From: Rhodanobacter sp.
GTDB lineage: Bacteria; Pseudomonadota; Gammaproteobacteria; Xanthomonadales; Rhodanobacteraceae
Length of the DNA: 40,879 nt
Direction: 5' to 3'
NCBI GenBank assembly: GCA_004298015.1
Contig: SCSE01000059.1
Location: 1 to 40,879 of the forward strand
Positions 23,398 through 35,867 of the stretch are shown here, piece by piece. The translations under genes and the position numbers were made by a program. Every line of letters starts with the position of its first letter. The stretch's first letter is position 1. The notes below the pieces were generated by a model. That model ran no database searches and was not told the origin of the DNA. It saw only the letters and a program-made list of their open reading frames with translations.

Positions 23398-23420
23398 CTA
23401 TAATAGAACGGTCGTTATAG
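23398..23420. promoter_or_regulatory. TetR-type operator overlapping a plus-strand promoter
   Basis: The dyad CTATAATAGAA-C-GGTCGTTATAG has perfect outer half-sites CTATAA/TTATAG. It covers a -10 TATAAT (23399-23404) that pairs with TTGTGC (23377-23382, 16-bp spacer) for the plus-strand DsbA-family gene. It lies 44 bp from the tetR start, so the repressor could control both directions. Confidence 0.6.
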
Positions 23421-23468
23421 TTAAATCCATCTCACTGTGTCTCGCCCGATCCGCCGAGGAGTTACGCC

Positions 23469-24104
23469 ATGGCCCACCCACACCTGATCTATTTTGCCGA
23501 CCCGATGTGCTCCTGGTGCTGGGGCTTCTCACCGGTGATTACCGGCGTAGAACGCCGTCATGGCGAAGATTTGCCGATTCGCCTGGTCCTGGGAGGGTTG
23601 CGGCCGGGGACGACGCAGGCGATGGCGGAATCGGACAAGTCGTCGATCCGGGAGCACTGGGAACATGTGCACCAGGCATCCGGTCAGCCTTTCGATTTTG
23701 CGTTCTTCCAGCGCGAGGGCTTTGTCTACGACACCGAACCGGCGTGCCGGGCAGTGGTGGTCATTCGCAAGCGAAGCATGACCGACGCGCTGGCGGCCTT
23801 GCGGCGGATTCATCGCGCGTTCTATGCGCAAAATCGCGACGTCACCAACGCGGATACCCTGGCGGACATCGCCGCGGAACTCGGCTGGTCACGCGAGGAA
23901 TTCCTGGCCGACTTCGCCAGTGCGTGGGCCATCGCCGAAACACAACAGGATTTTTCGCTGACCCAGCAAGCCGGTGTCAGCGGTTTCCCGACCCTGATCG
24001 CCGGCAACGACAACGATCAAAGCCACGTACTGATTACCCATGGCTTCCAGCGCGCCGACCTGGTGGAGGCCACGCTGGACAAGTGGCTGGCGTCCCGCGA
24101 GTGA
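23469..24104 (+). CDS. DsbA-family thiol oxidoreductase (FrnE-like)
   Basis: A 211-residue cytoplasmic protein (no signal peptide) of the DsbA/FrnE group. The redox motif CSWC is at residues 14-17 in YFADPMCSWCWGFSP; the helical insert (from about residue 60) and the cis-Pro loop VSGFPTLI near residue 180 are present. ATG 23469 follows GAGGAG. Relatives reduce or isomerise protein disulfides, and related proteins such as FrnE contribute to oxidative stress resistance. It is divergent from a TetR-GST operon with a shared operator, which suggests joint control in electrophile or oxidant defence. Confidence 0.85.
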   Translation: MAHPHLIYFADPMCSWCWGFSPVITGVERRHGEDLPIRLVLGGLRPGTTQAMAESDKSSIREHWEHVHQASGQPFDFAFFQREGFVYDTEPACRAVVVIRKRSMTDALAALRRIHRAFYAQNRDVTNADTLADIAAELGWSREEFLADFASAWAIAETQQDFSLTQQAGVSGFPTLIAGNDNDQSHVLITHGFQRADLVEATLDKWLASRE

Positions 24105-24400
24105 GGGCGGGTGCGGTACGCAGGTTTGACCGGGTTGAACGAACCCACGTCGCCGCAGGGAACATCTCGCCAAAACCTGGCGCTTGATACATTTGCCCTG
24201 GGCTCGCGGGCCAATGTGGAGCAGACGGAATTTGCAGGATCGAGCTGAAAGGTACGCTGCGCGAAGGTCGGCTCCTGGCCGCTGATGGTGCATGGCCACA
24301 CAGAGGGTGGTTGAGCTTCGTGACGTCGGTCCCAAGGCGGGACTAATGCCGGTTCGTCCCGCCTTGGCGCCTTCGGGCCATGTCGGCAACACGTGGCGCA
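24105..24400. other. Intergenic region with a strong hairpin (possible bidirectional terminator)
   Basis: Between the convergent DsbA-like and HigA-like genes there is a perfect 12-bp inverted repeat CCAAGGCGGGAC (24332-24343) and GTCCCGCCTTGG (24356-24367) with a 12-base loop. There is no T-run after it on either strand. The rest of the gap shows no gene. Confidence 0.5.
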
Positions 24401-24685
24401 TCACGCCGCGTCCTGCAGCGCCTGCACCTTCGGCTGCTTCCTCCGCGTGGCCAGAGCCAGCACATAGTCGGTCTGCAGCGTCATCCAGAACGGTGCCGTA
24501 CTGACGCCTGCGCGCTCCAGTCGAAGCGCCAGATCCGGGCTGATGCCAGCCCGACCGTTGATGACTCGCGACAACGTCGTACGCGGCATGCCCAGCCGCT
24601 GCGCCGCGTCGGTGACCTCGATGCCGAGTGGCACCAGCACGTCTTCACGCAACAGCTCGCCGGGGTGCGCAGGGTTCTTCATCAT
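24401..24685 (-). CDS. higA: HigA-family addiction-module antitoxin (orphan)
   Basis: A 94-residue XRE-type protein from ATG 24685 (GAGG eight bases upstream). It begins with the HigA signature NPAHPGELLREDVLVPLGIE and has the helix-turn-helix TDAAQRLGMPRTTLSRVING followed by RAGISPDLALRLERA. HigA neutralises the HigB RNase and represses its operon. In the usual higB-higA order the toxin would lie upstream, at about 24700-25000 on the minus strand, but no HigB-like frame is present there or on the other side. It is therefore an orphan antitoxin or a stand-alone regulator. Confidence 0.8.
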   Translation of the reverse strand: MMKNPAHPGELLREDVLVPLGIEVTDAAQRLGMPRTTLSRVINGRAGISPDLALRLERAGVSTAPFWMTLQTDYVLALATRRKQPKVQALQDAA

Positions 24686-24819
24686 GGCGGTGACCTCGTT
24701 TACGTTACTCAGCAGCGAATATGCCGCGCTGGCCGTGTCGTTTGTTTTCATGATCTTCTATCCCAACGCGGTGATGTTTCCTCCATTGAACCGATATCCG
24801 TTGATATATTCACCACGTC

Positions 24820-24969
24820 ATGAGCGGCTTGGCAATGCCGTATTTCGATGCGCGCCACGCGCTGCTGGTGGGAGCGCCGCCTTGGGCGCTACTGGCTTGC
24901 ATGATGGCGATTGCCGATGTGTTGATCTTTGTGGCGGTTGAATTCACCCGGCGCCTGGACTGTTCATAA
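24820..24969 (+). CDS. Possible small membrane ORF (49 aa)
   Basis: An ATG-started frame encodes MSGLAMPYFDARHALLVGAP followed by a hydrophobic stretch WALLACMMAIADVLIFVAVE and a basic FTRRLDCS end. There is no clear ribosome site and no family was recognised. It lies in the otherwise empty 24686-25071 gap and may be a gene fragment. Confidence 0.25.
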   Translation: MSGLAMPYFDARHALLVGAPPWALLACMMAIADVLIFVAVEFTRRLDCS

Positions 24970-25020
24970 CGAATGTGCGGCTAACGCCTCTCTTTGAAGC
25001 TACCGGGCGGGCGACCCGTA

Positions 25021-25056
25021 GGGGCACATCGAAGAGGTTCCTCCCGGTGCGGCCCC
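25021..25056 (-). terminator. Imperfect hairpin after the ATPase operon
   Basis: GGGGC...GCCCC outer arms enclose GAGG/CCTC inner arms around a 2-base loop, with mismatches between. It lies 16 bp downstream of the gamma-subunit stop on the minus strand. There is no U-run, so its role as terminator is tentative. Confidence 0.35.
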
Positions 25057-25071
25057 GTCAGCAAGGCCAAG

Positions 25072-25962
25072 CTAAAGAGGCTTGTTCAGCGCCTCGAATC
25101 CCGTGATCACGTCGAACAATTCCTCGTCTATGCCGTCCTGGCGCAATCGATGAAAGTTTCCTTTAAGCGTGTCCAGCAACGCGTCGATGTTCTTGTCGGC
25201 GCGTTGCATCGCGGCCAGGCGACTGGCGTTTTCGCTGGCGAGGGACTCGGCGCATGCGCGGAAGATCGACACAGACAGGTATTCGCGGATCAGCGCCCGC
25301 AAGGTCGTGTCGTGGTTGCCGATGACTTCAGGCAGGTTTTGGGTCGGCCACGCTCGGCTGGCCAGCTGGTGCCGCCACGCTTCATCCAGTGGCAGAAGGC
25401 GCTGGCTTACGGGTGCAAAGCCGGTGTGCGCGACCGGCTGGTTGTAGCACAGGTACAAAGCAACCATCCGATCGGCACCTTGCGGCGGCTCGCTCTGCAC
25501 CAGGATTTCCCATACCAAGGGGGTAATTGCCTGGACCGAGGCGGGCACGCTGAACAGGCCCGCCGGTGTGATACCCGCGTCGGTCAGGCTCGCGTGCACT
25601 CGCTCACCGACGGCCCACACCCGGTTTTTACCGGTGAGTTTTCCCAGGGTCTCCAGCGCATGGGCGGTGATCACATCGTTGAACTGGCCCACCAGGCCCT
25701 GATCGGAGCCGAACACCACGATGCCGTTGATGCCGTGCTCCGTGGTAGCCGGTTGCGCGGGGAGCTCGGTCGTGGCGGCAGCTTGCCGGAAACACACCCC
25801 AAGCCCTCGCTCCACGGTGCGGTAGTAGTTCGATAAGGCCAGCACGGACTGTTCGTACTGACCAATGCTCGAGGCCGCCAGCGTCTTCATGGTGCGCACG
25901 ACGGACTGAAGATCGGTCGCACTGGTGATCTTGCGGCGTAGCTTGGCAAGCGAGTCGCTCAC
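25072..25962 (-). CDS. atpG: N-type F1Fo ATPase gamma subunit
   Basis: A 296-residue gamma subunit. The N-terminal helix ([36 protein letters not shown]) and the C-terminal helix form the rotor coiled coil; the central domain has [17 protein letters not shown]. This is the central stalk that turns inside the alpha/beta ring. ATG 25962 overlaps the alpha-subunit stop by four bases. It is the last gene of the ATPase series, in the position typical for N-ATPases (alpha then gamma at the end). Sequence is diverged from housekeeping AtpG proteins, as expected for this branch. Confidence 0.88.
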   Translation of the reverse strand: MSDSLAKLRRKITSATDLQSVVRTMKTLAASSIGQYEQSVLALSNYYRTVERGLGVCFRQAAATTELPAQPATTEHGINGIVVFGSDQGLVGQFNDVITAHALETLGKLTGKNRVWAVGERVHASLTDAGITPAGLFSVPASVQAITPLVWEILVQSEPPQGADRMVALYLCYNQPVAHTGFAPVSQRLLPLDEAWRHQLASRAWPTQNLPEVIGNHDTTLRALIREYLSVSIFRACAESLASENASRLAAMQRADKNIDALLDTLKGNFHRLRQDGIDEELFDVITGFEALNKPL

Positions 25963-27557
25963 GCTGGCGCTCTCCTCCCGTTGTCGGCTGCGATCGTGGC
26001 CGGGCCGGGGGCCGCCGTGCCATCGTCGACAGTACTGAAGTTGGCCAGCGCCTGGCGCGCGATCTTGACGATCACGTCGCGATCGGCATCGGTGAGCTGC
26101 TGGTCGGTTTCAAAGCGGGCGCACAGCGCGGTCGGCAGGCGGGTCGCGGCGTCGTGCACTGCGCGCTCGGCTTCGGGCATTTGTGCCAGCGGCACCGGGT
26201 CGAACAGTCGGTGTGACAGCGCCAGAAGAATCGCCATCTGTGCTGGCAAGCCGACCGGTGCCAGTTCGGGCTGTTTGAGGCAGGCGCGAATCCGCTCGCC
26301 GTGCTCGATGATGGCGCGTGTCTCGTCATCGAGCCGGGTGCCGAAGCGGGCAAAGTTTTCCAGTTCCTCGAACTGCGCATAGGCAAGCTTCAGATCGCCG
26401 GTAACCGCGCGATAGGCAGGGCGCTGCGCCTTGCTGCCGACCCGCGACACCGACTTGCCGACATCGATCGCCGGCAACACGCCCAGCTCGAACAGCGTGG
26501 GCGAAAGGTAGATCTGTCCGTCGGTGATCGAGATCAGGTTGGTCGGGATGTAGGCCGAAATATCCTGGGCTTCGGTTTCTATGATCGGCAGGGCGGTAAG
26601 CGAGCCCTGGCCGCGCGCGTCGTTGAGGTGGGTTGACCGTTCCAGCAACCGCGAGTGGATGTAGAAAATATCGCCGGGAAACGCCTCGCGGCCGGGTGGG
26701 CGGCGCAGCAGCAGGGAGAGTTCGCGGTAGGCACGGGCGTGCTGGGTGAGGTCGTCGTAGACGATCAGCACATCGCGGCCGGCTTCCATGAAATGCTCGG
26801 CGATGCTGGTCGCGGCGTAGGGCGTGATGTAGACCAGCCCCGGGGGGTCGTTGCCCTCGGCCACCACCACCACGGTGTATTCCATGGCGCCGTGTTCGCG
26901 CAGGTTGGCGACCACCCGGGCCACGGCGGCGGCGCGCTGGCCGATCGCGCAATAGATGCACAGCACGTTCTTGCCACGCTGATTGACGATCGTGTCGATC
27001 GCGATCGAGGTCTTGCCGGTCCGGCGATCGCCCACGATCAGTTCGCGCTGGCCGCGTCCGATGGGAATCAGGGCATCGACCACCTTCAGGCCGGACTGCA
27101 GCGGCACCCTGACCGGTGCGCGATCCATGATCGGTGGTGCAGGCCGTTCGATCGGCAGTCGCTCGCTGGAAGCCACCGCGGCGTGACCGTCGAGCGGGCG
27201 GCCCAGCGGATCGATGACGCGACCGAGCAGGTCGTCACCTACCGCGACATCCATCACCCGGCCGGTGCGTCGAACTTCGTCCCCCGCCTCGAGCGTGGCG
27301 TGGTCGCCCAGTAGCACCACGCCGATCTCGTCCTCGTCGAGGTTGAAGGCGAGCCCGAACAAATCACCGGGAAATTCCAGCAGCTCGTCGTAGCCGGCGC
27401 CAGGAAGCCCGCGCACGTGGGCGATACCGGTGCCGACCTGGGTGACCACGCCGGTTTCGCGCAAGCTCAGGCTCGGGGTGAACGCTTGCCGGGCCTGGCG
27501 CAGGGTGGCGAAGGCCTCCTCATAGGCGCCCTGCAGGCTGTCGGGCGGTGTGCTCAT
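25959..27557 (-). CDS. atpA: N-type F1Fo ATPase alpha subunit
   Basis: A 532-residue alpha subunit. The nucleotide-binding P-loop is [15 protein letters not shown], followed by [18 protein letters not shown] and the conserved [21 protein letters not shown] beta-barrel N-domain ([20 protein letters not shown]) and a helical C-domain are complete. The N-terminus begins [16 protein letters not shown], differing from housekeeping AtpA. It assembles with beta into the F1 hexamer and holds the non-catalytic sites. ATG 27557 overlaps the b-subunit stop by four bases, and its own stop overlaps the gamma start. Confidence 0.92.
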   Translation of the reverse strand: MSTPPDSLQGAYEEAFATLRQARQAFTPSLSLRETGVVTQVGTGIAHVRGLPGAGYDELLEFPGDLFGLAFNLDEDEIGVVLLGDHATLEAGDEVRRTGRVMDVAVGDDLLGRVIDPLGRPLDGHAAVASSERLPIERPAPPIMDRAPVRVPLQSGLKVVDALIPIGRGQRELIVGDRRTGKTSIAIDTIVNQRGKNVLCIYCAIGQRAAAVARVVANLREHGAMEYTVVVVAEGNDPPGLVYITPYAATSIAEHFMEAGRDVLIVYDDLTQHARAYRELSLLLRRPPGREAFPGDIFYIHSRLLERSTHLNDARGQGSLTALPIIETEAQDISAYIPTNLISITDGQIYLSPTLFELGVLPAIDVGKSVSRVGSKAQRPAYRAVTGDLKLAYAQFEELENFARFGTRLDDETRAIIEHGERIRACLKQPELAPVGLPAQMAILLALSHRLFDPVPLAQMPEAERAVHDAATRLPTALCARFETDQQLTDADRDVIVKIARQALANFSTVDDGTAAPGPATIAADNGRRAPA

Positions 27558-28357
27558 GCGGCGGCGGCGCCGTCAAGCGGGCCGGGAGGCGGTGGCTTGT
27601 CGTTGCCGCGCAGGAGCTGGCTTACCTCATCTTCCAGCGCGCTGAGATAGGCGTCGATGTTCCACGCCATGCGCTGTCCGTTGACACTCAGCTCGATGCC
27701 GCCGATCAGTTGGTCGGCGGTGTCGAAGTGCAGCGGAAGATCACTGGCGAAGAGTTGGTGTACCGCCTGTTGAATCGCCACGCGCTGCGCCTCGGGCAAT
27801 TCGAATGCGCTGCGCACCCGTACCGATTCGGTGGCGCTGGCGAACGCGTTGTCGAGACGGCTCTTGTCGCCCTCGTTCAGCCGGTGCAGGCGGCGAATGA
27901 ACTCTGCCGTGGCGCTGGCCTCCATGCTGACCGAGGCCAGCTCCGCCAGCGTCTTGCGGGCGACGGCGAATACTTCGTGCCGGGTCTGTTTCTGGATCGC
28001 CTGGTTGAGGTTGGCCACTTCGCTGCGCAGCTTCTGCCGGCGGCTGGCGAGCAGGGCATCGGCAGCGGCGCGCGCCTCATCGAGCAGCCGCTGGCGCTCG
28101 CTTGCTGCCTCTGTGGCGACCTTGCCGAGCATGGCTTCGCGCTGCTGCTCGAAAGCCTCGTTGCGTTGTCGGAAGGCATCGCGCTCCTTGCCGGCCTCGG
28201 CCTGTTTTGCCGCGGCGCCGGCGAGCTCGCGGGCAATCCGCTGCTCACGCGCGTCAATCGCATCGAGCACGGGCTGGTACAGGAAGCGCTTCATCAACCA
28301 CACCAGGATGAGGAAGTTCAGTACCTGCGCCGCGACGGTGAACCAGTCGATCAGCAT
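27554..28357 (-). CDS. atpF: N-type F1Fo ATPase subunit b (long form, delta-like C-terminus)
   Basis: A 267-residue stator subunit, about 100 residues longer than ordinary b. One N-terminal membrane helix ([20 protein letters not shown]) is followed by a long charged coiled coil ([20 protein letters not shown] region) and a C-terminal part with [20 protein letters not shown]. That ending resembles the close of the delta subunit. N-ATPase operons lack a separate delta gene, and the extended b probably does its job. It starts 4 bp after the c-subunit stop on the transcribed strand. Confidence 0.88.
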   Translation of the reverse strand: MLIDWFTVAAQVLNFLILVWLMKRFLYQPVLDAIDAREQRIARELAGAAAKQAEAGKERDAFRQRNEAFEQQREAMLGKVATEAASERQRLLDEARAAADALLASRRQKLRSEVANLNQAIQKQTRHEVFAVARKTLAELASVSMEASATAEFIRRLHRLNEGDKSRLDNAFASATESVRVRSAFELPEAQRVAIQQAVHQLFASDLPLHFDTADQLIGGIELSVNGQRMAWNIDAYLSALEDEVSQLLRGNDKPPPPGPLDGAAAA

Positions 28358-28361
28358 GGCG

Positions 28362-28643
28362 TCATGTCCCCGGGGCCAGCGCGATCACGTGGTTCCAGAA
28401 CGGGTTGGCGAACAGCAGGATCATCGCGATTACCAGGCAGTAGATCGCCACGGACTCGATCATCGCCAGGCCGACGAACAAGGTGCGGGTGATGGTGGCG
28501 GCGCTGTCGGGTTGCTGTGCCAGCGAGCTCAATGCCGTGGCCACGGCACGCCCCTCGCCGAGGGCGGGGCCGATACTTCCCAGCGCGATGGTGAGGCCGG
28601 CGGTGATGATCGAGGTGACGGCGATGAGGGTCATGCTGTCCAT
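28362..28643 (-). CDS. atpE: N-type F1Fo ATPase subunit c (rotor ring)
   Basis: A 93-residue, two-helix proteolipid. Helix 1 has GSIGPALGEGRAVATAL with Glu30; the loop has the conserved QQPDS; helix 2 has LAMIESVAIYCLVIAMILLF with the essential carboxylate Glu63, then Ser64 and Tyr68. Glu63-Ser64-Tyr68 match residues that coordinate Na+ in sodium-type rings. Position 30 is Glu where classical Na+ rings have Gln, giving two carboxylates per site as in N-type rotor rings. The Thr of the EST triad is Val here. Whether the ring moves H+ or Na+ cannot be decided from sequence. Confidence 0.92.
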   Translation of the reverse strand: MDSMTLIAVTSIITAGLTIALGSIGPALGEGRAVATALSSLAQQPDSAATITRTLFVGLAMIESVAIYCLVIAMILLFANPFWNHVIALAPGT

Positions 28644-28659
28644 GGTGGTGTCCTTTGGT

Positions 28660-29361
28660 TCATGGCGAATCGGCGGCGGGGTTGGCGGGTGAAATGTCGC
28701 GCGTGCGCAGGACGGCGGCGATGTAGACCGCCGCCAGGATGCTGAAGATGTACGCCTGCACCATGCCGGTAAGCAGCCCGAGGACCGTCATCAGCACCGG
28801 AAAGACAAAAGGCGTGACGGTGAGCAGAATGCCGAGGATCATGACCCCGCTCATCATGTTGCCGAACAGGCGCGCGGCCAGTGCCAGCGTTCGCGAGAGT
28901 TCGCTGATGATGTTGAACGGCAGCATGATGATGGTCGGCTGCGCATAGGACTTCAGATAAGCGGCTACGCCCCGGTCACGGATACCGAACAGCGGTACGG
29001 CAACGAACACGCACAGGGCCAGTGCCGTGGTGGTGGACAGCGAGCTGGTCGGTGGCTCGTAGCCAGGAATCATCGTGCCCAGATTGGCCACGGCGATGAA
29101 CAGGAACAGCGTGCCGAGAAAACCGAGGTAGCGGGCCGGTTGGGGCAGGCCCACCTCGGCGATCTGCTGCTGGATGCCGACCACGATGATTTCGAGTACG
29201 TTCTGCCAACGCGAGCGATGCTGCCCGGTCGAGAGCTTGCGCGTTACCAGTCGCGAACCGATTACCAGGAGCAGCATCAGCGCCCAGGTGTAGACGATGG
29301 TGGCATTGAGCGTGAGCCAGCCGTAGTGCCAGAACACGATCTGATCGGGGCTAAGGTGCAT
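28660..29361 (-). CDS. atpB: N-type F1Fo ATPase subunit a
   Basis: A 233-residue membrane stator subunit. ATG 29361 (MHLSPDQIVFWHYGWLTLNA) overlaps the AtpR stop by 11 bp; the longer frame from 29388 is not needed. The essential Arg lies in the helix SELSRTLALAARLFGNMMSG, opposite the c-ring carboxylate, and the C-terminal helix VQAYIFSILAAVYIAAVL carries the conserved Gln. It forms the two ion half-channels. There are about five membrane segments. The gene order Q-R-a-c-b matches N-ATPase operons. Confidence 0.9.
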   Translation of the reverse strand: MHLSPDQIVFWHYGWLTLNATIVYTWALMLLLVIGSRLVTRKLSTGQHRSRWQNVLEIIVVGIQQQIAEVGLPQPARYLGFLGTLFLFIAVANLGTMIPGYEPPTSSLSTTTALALCVFVAVPLFGIRDRGVAAYLKSYAQPTIIMLPFNIISELSRTLALAARLFGNMMSGVMILGILLTVTPFVFPVLMTVLGLLTGMVQAYIFSILAAVYIAAVLRTRDISPANPAADSP

Positions 29362-29659
29362 GAGGCATCTCCGCCGGTAGATCGTCACGTACGTGCGATC
29401 GGGTCAGGCGGGTCACCACGATGCGGCCGATCGCCAGGCCGAGCAGGCACAGCAGCAGGCGCCGCCAGTCGCCGCCGCCGACCAGCGCGAAGCCAGCGAC
29501 CACCAGTCCCATGCGCAGCAACAGGCTGCCCATGAACCACAGCGCGGGCTGCCGCGACGTCACGCCCTTGCGCACCGTCCACCACAGGCCGCCGAAGAAG
29601 ATCGCCCCAAGCCCCACGCCTGCCAGCGTGGCCAGCACCCCTATCATCAGCTCATGCAT
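29351..29659 (-). CDS. atpR: N-ATPase accessory membrane protein AtpR
   Basis: A 102-residue protein with three membrane segments (GVLATLAGVGLGAIFFGGLW, LLLRMGLVVAGFALVGG, LLLCLLGLAIGRIVVTRLTR). Its gene lies between atpQ and the a-subunit gene. AtpR is found only in N-ATPase operons and is thought to help ring assembly or ion handling; conserved Arg residues in the membrane parts (LLLRMG, GRIVVTR) are visible. ATG 29659 overlaps the atpQ end by eight bases. Assigned by position and pattern. Confidence 0.82.
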   Translation of the reverse strand: MHELMIGVLATLAGVGLGAIFFGGLWWTVRKGVTSRQPALWFMGSLLLRMGLVVAGFALVGGGDWRRLLLCLLGLAIGRIVVTRLTRSHVRDDLPAEMPHAP

Positions 29660-29986
29660 CGTCGTCTTCCTCCTCGTCACGCATGGCACGCTGTTCCTTG
29701 GCGATCCAGCGCCAGGCGTTGAAACAACCCATGGCAAGCCCGGCCACCAGCAAGGCCAGGGTCCAGCCGTGCTGGCCGGGGTAGTGCTTGTCCAGCCAGA
29801 TACCGATGGCGGCACCCGCCAGGGTCGGTATCGCCACCGACCAACCGATCAGGCCCATCATGCCCAGTCCGAACCAGACTCCGGCCGGGCCGCGGCGCCT
29901 TGCCCTGAGCTTGCGCTCGGCCTTGATGCCGACCTGTTCGGCCAGCGTACGGTCGGCAGACGAGGGTTTCCTGGCCGGCTTGTGGT

Positions 29987-29990
<4 letters not shown>
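29652..29990 (-). CDS. atpQ: N-ATPase accessory protein AtpQ (AtpI-like)
   Basis: A 112-residue protein. A basic, soluble N-terminus (LAEQVGIKAERKLRARRRGP) leads into two membrane helices (VWFGLGMMGLIGWSVAIPTL, LALLVAGLAMGCFNAWRWIA) joined by GIWLDKHYP, ending in an acidic EEEDDDA tail. It is the AtpI-like first accessory subunit of N-ATPase operons and may assist c-ring assembly. ATG 29990 overlaps the epsilon stop by four bases. Confidence 0.82.
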
Positions 29991-34216
<4,226 letters not shown>

Positions 34217-34346
34217 CGACGATGGCTCCGTTGGCTGTGAATCTCCTGATACGGGGGTGGGCTCAGACCGTGATGGGCTGACCGGAATCGACAGCACTCG
34301 CTGTTGCCGATGGGTGCGTTGGCGAGATCGCGGCAAAGGATGGTGG

Positions 34347-34631
34347 TCAAGCATCCCACGTTGACCATGTCGATGACGTGATGCCCGGGTGCCCACTGAC
34401 GAGCGTTCCGAGCCGTTCGTCGAAGCTCCCCAGCGCCGAGGCCGTTCGCGTACTCAAAGCGCCGTGTGACAGCACGTGTACCCGGCTGCACGGGGCGCCA
34501 AGTTCGATGGCTATGCCGTGCGCGCTGACTTCCAGGGCGATCTTGACTGGATCGGTCAGGTGGCCATTGGTCCCGACTTTCTCGGTGCGGTCGGTGGGGC
34601 CTGGCGCTTCGGTTGTCGGGGTGAGGGTCAT
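34347..34631 (-). CDS. Possible small protein between ackA and xfp (94 aa)
   Basis: The 440-bp gap between acetate kinase and phosphoketolase holds one minus-strand frame from ATG 34631, 26 bp after the ackA stop. It begins [20 protein letters not shown] and has a short regular middle ([20 protein letters not shown]). No family recognised. Placement inside an otherwise tight operon with correct orientation supports a gene, but codon pattern and the lack of a visible ribosome site leave it doubtful. The remaining 34217-34346 shows nothing else. Confidence 0.35.
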   Translation of the reverse strand: MTLTPTTEAPGPTDRTEKVGTNGHLTDPVKIALEVSAHGIAIELGAPCSRVHVLSHGALSTRTASALGSFDERLGTLVSGHPGITSSTWSTWDA

Positions 34632-34656
34632 GGCGCGGACCTGATGCGCGGCGGGT

Positions 34657-35865
34657 TCAGGGCGTTGCTGGCGATGTTGGCAGTGCCACGGCGCGCGTAT
34701 GTACGGCGATCATCGCTTCCTCGTCCGTGGCCATTACGCGCACTTGCACACGGCTGTCCGGCGCCGGCGTACTGATCACGACGGCGTCGGTGGTGTTGGC
34801 TACAGGATCGAGGCGAATGCCCAGCCACGCCAGCCGTTCGCATACGGCAGCGCGTATCGCGGCGGCGTGCTCGCCGATACCTGCGGAAAATACCAGGCCA
34901 TCAAGGCCGCCAAGACTGCTGATAAGCGCACCCGCCTCGCGCGCGACGCGGAACACGAAAAGATCGACGGCTTCGCGTGCATGCGGATGGTGGCTGCCCA
35001 ACAGGGTGCGCATGTCGTTGCTGATACCGGAGACCCCGAGCAGGCCACTGTCGTGATAGAGCAGGTGTTTCACTTCAGACGCCGTCATACCATGCTGCTG
35101 TTGCAGGTAGAGCAGGGCACCGGGGTCGATGCTGCCGCAACGGGTGCCCATCACCAACCCATCCAGCGCCGTGAAACCCATGGTGGTGTCGACGCTGCGC
35201 CCGTCATGCATCGCACATAGGCTGGCACCGTTACCCAGATGCGCGACGATGACACGACCACTTGCCAGGGCGGGTACCTGCTTGCGCAGGCGCCCGGCGA
35301 TGTACTCGTACGACAGACCATGAAAGCCGTAGCGGCGCATGCCTTCGTCGGAGTATTTGCGAGGCAGTGCGAGGCGCGTCACCGTAGCCGCCATGCTGTG
35401 GTGAAAGGCGGTATCGAAACAGCCCACTTGGGGCAGGTTGGGGCACAGCTTCCGCATCGCCTGGACTGCCGCGAGGTTATGCGGTTGGTGCAGCGGGGCG
35501 AGCGACGTGAGCTTGGTCAGGTCGGCAATGACCGGATCGGTCAGCAGTACCGGCTGAGCATAGGTCTCGCCACCGTGAACGATGCGATGGCCCACGGCTA
35601 CCATCGATTCCATGCCGATGTGACTGGTGATCCAGGTCAGCAGCGGTGCCAGCAAGTCGTTGTGGGCGACGCTAGTGCCGGGTGGCCAACGGTATTCAGT
35701 CAGCAGCTTGCCCTCGGCATCCCTGGCAACAAAGTGCGGTGCACTGCCGATGCCCTCGATCCGGCCATGCGAAAGCCGTTGGCCTGAGTCGATGCTGGCG
35801 ACGTCATACAACGCGAACTTGATGCTGGAGGAACCCGCATTGAGGGCGAGGATAGTGAAGGACAT
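34657..35865 (-). CDS. ackA: Acetate kinase
   Basis: A 402-residue acetate kinase. It turns acetyl-phosphate and ADP into acetate and ATP. Motifs: the phosphate-binding start ILALNAGSSSIKFALYD, GHRIVHGG, the catalytic region FDTAFHHSM, VIVAHLGNGASLCA, GFTALDGLVMGTRCGSIDPG and FSAGIGEHAA. ATG 35865 follows AGAGG and lies 2 bp beyond the phosphotransacetylase stop, so the two are co-translated. The long upstream frame to 36213 is not coding. With phosphoketolase and phosphotransacetylase in the same series it forms a complete acetyl-phosphate to ATP/acetate module. Confidence 0.94.
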   Translation of the reverse strand: MSFTILALNAGSSSIKFALYDVASIDSGQRLSHGRIEGIGSAPHFVARDAEGKLLTEYRWPPGTSVAHNDLLAPLLTWITSHIGMESMVAVGHRIVHGGETYAQPVLLTDPVIADLTKLTSLAPLHQPHNLAAVQAMRKLCPNLPQVGCFDTAFHHSMAATVTRLALPRKYSDEGMRRYGFHGLSYEYIAGRLRKQVPALASGRVIVAHLGNGASLCAMHDGRSVDTTMGFTALDGLVMGTRCGSIDPGALLYLQQQHGMTASEVKHLLYHDSGLLGVSGISNDMRTLLGSHHPHAREAVDLFVFRVAREAGALISSLGGLDGLVFSAGIGEHAAAIRAAVCERLAWLGIRLDPVANTTDAVVISTPAPDSRVQVRVMATDEEAMIAVHTRAVALPTSPATP

Positions 35866-35867
35866 GC

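Noticed and set aside
24686..25000. HigB toxin gene upstream of higA
   Set aside because: No frame on the minus strand in this interval has RelE/HigB-like length or motifs.
25021..25056. Possible riboswitch in the GC-rich leader-like stretch next to the ATPase gamma gene
   Set aside because: It lies downstream of the operon end, not before a start codon, and does not match a riboswitch core that I know. Kept only as a possible terminator.
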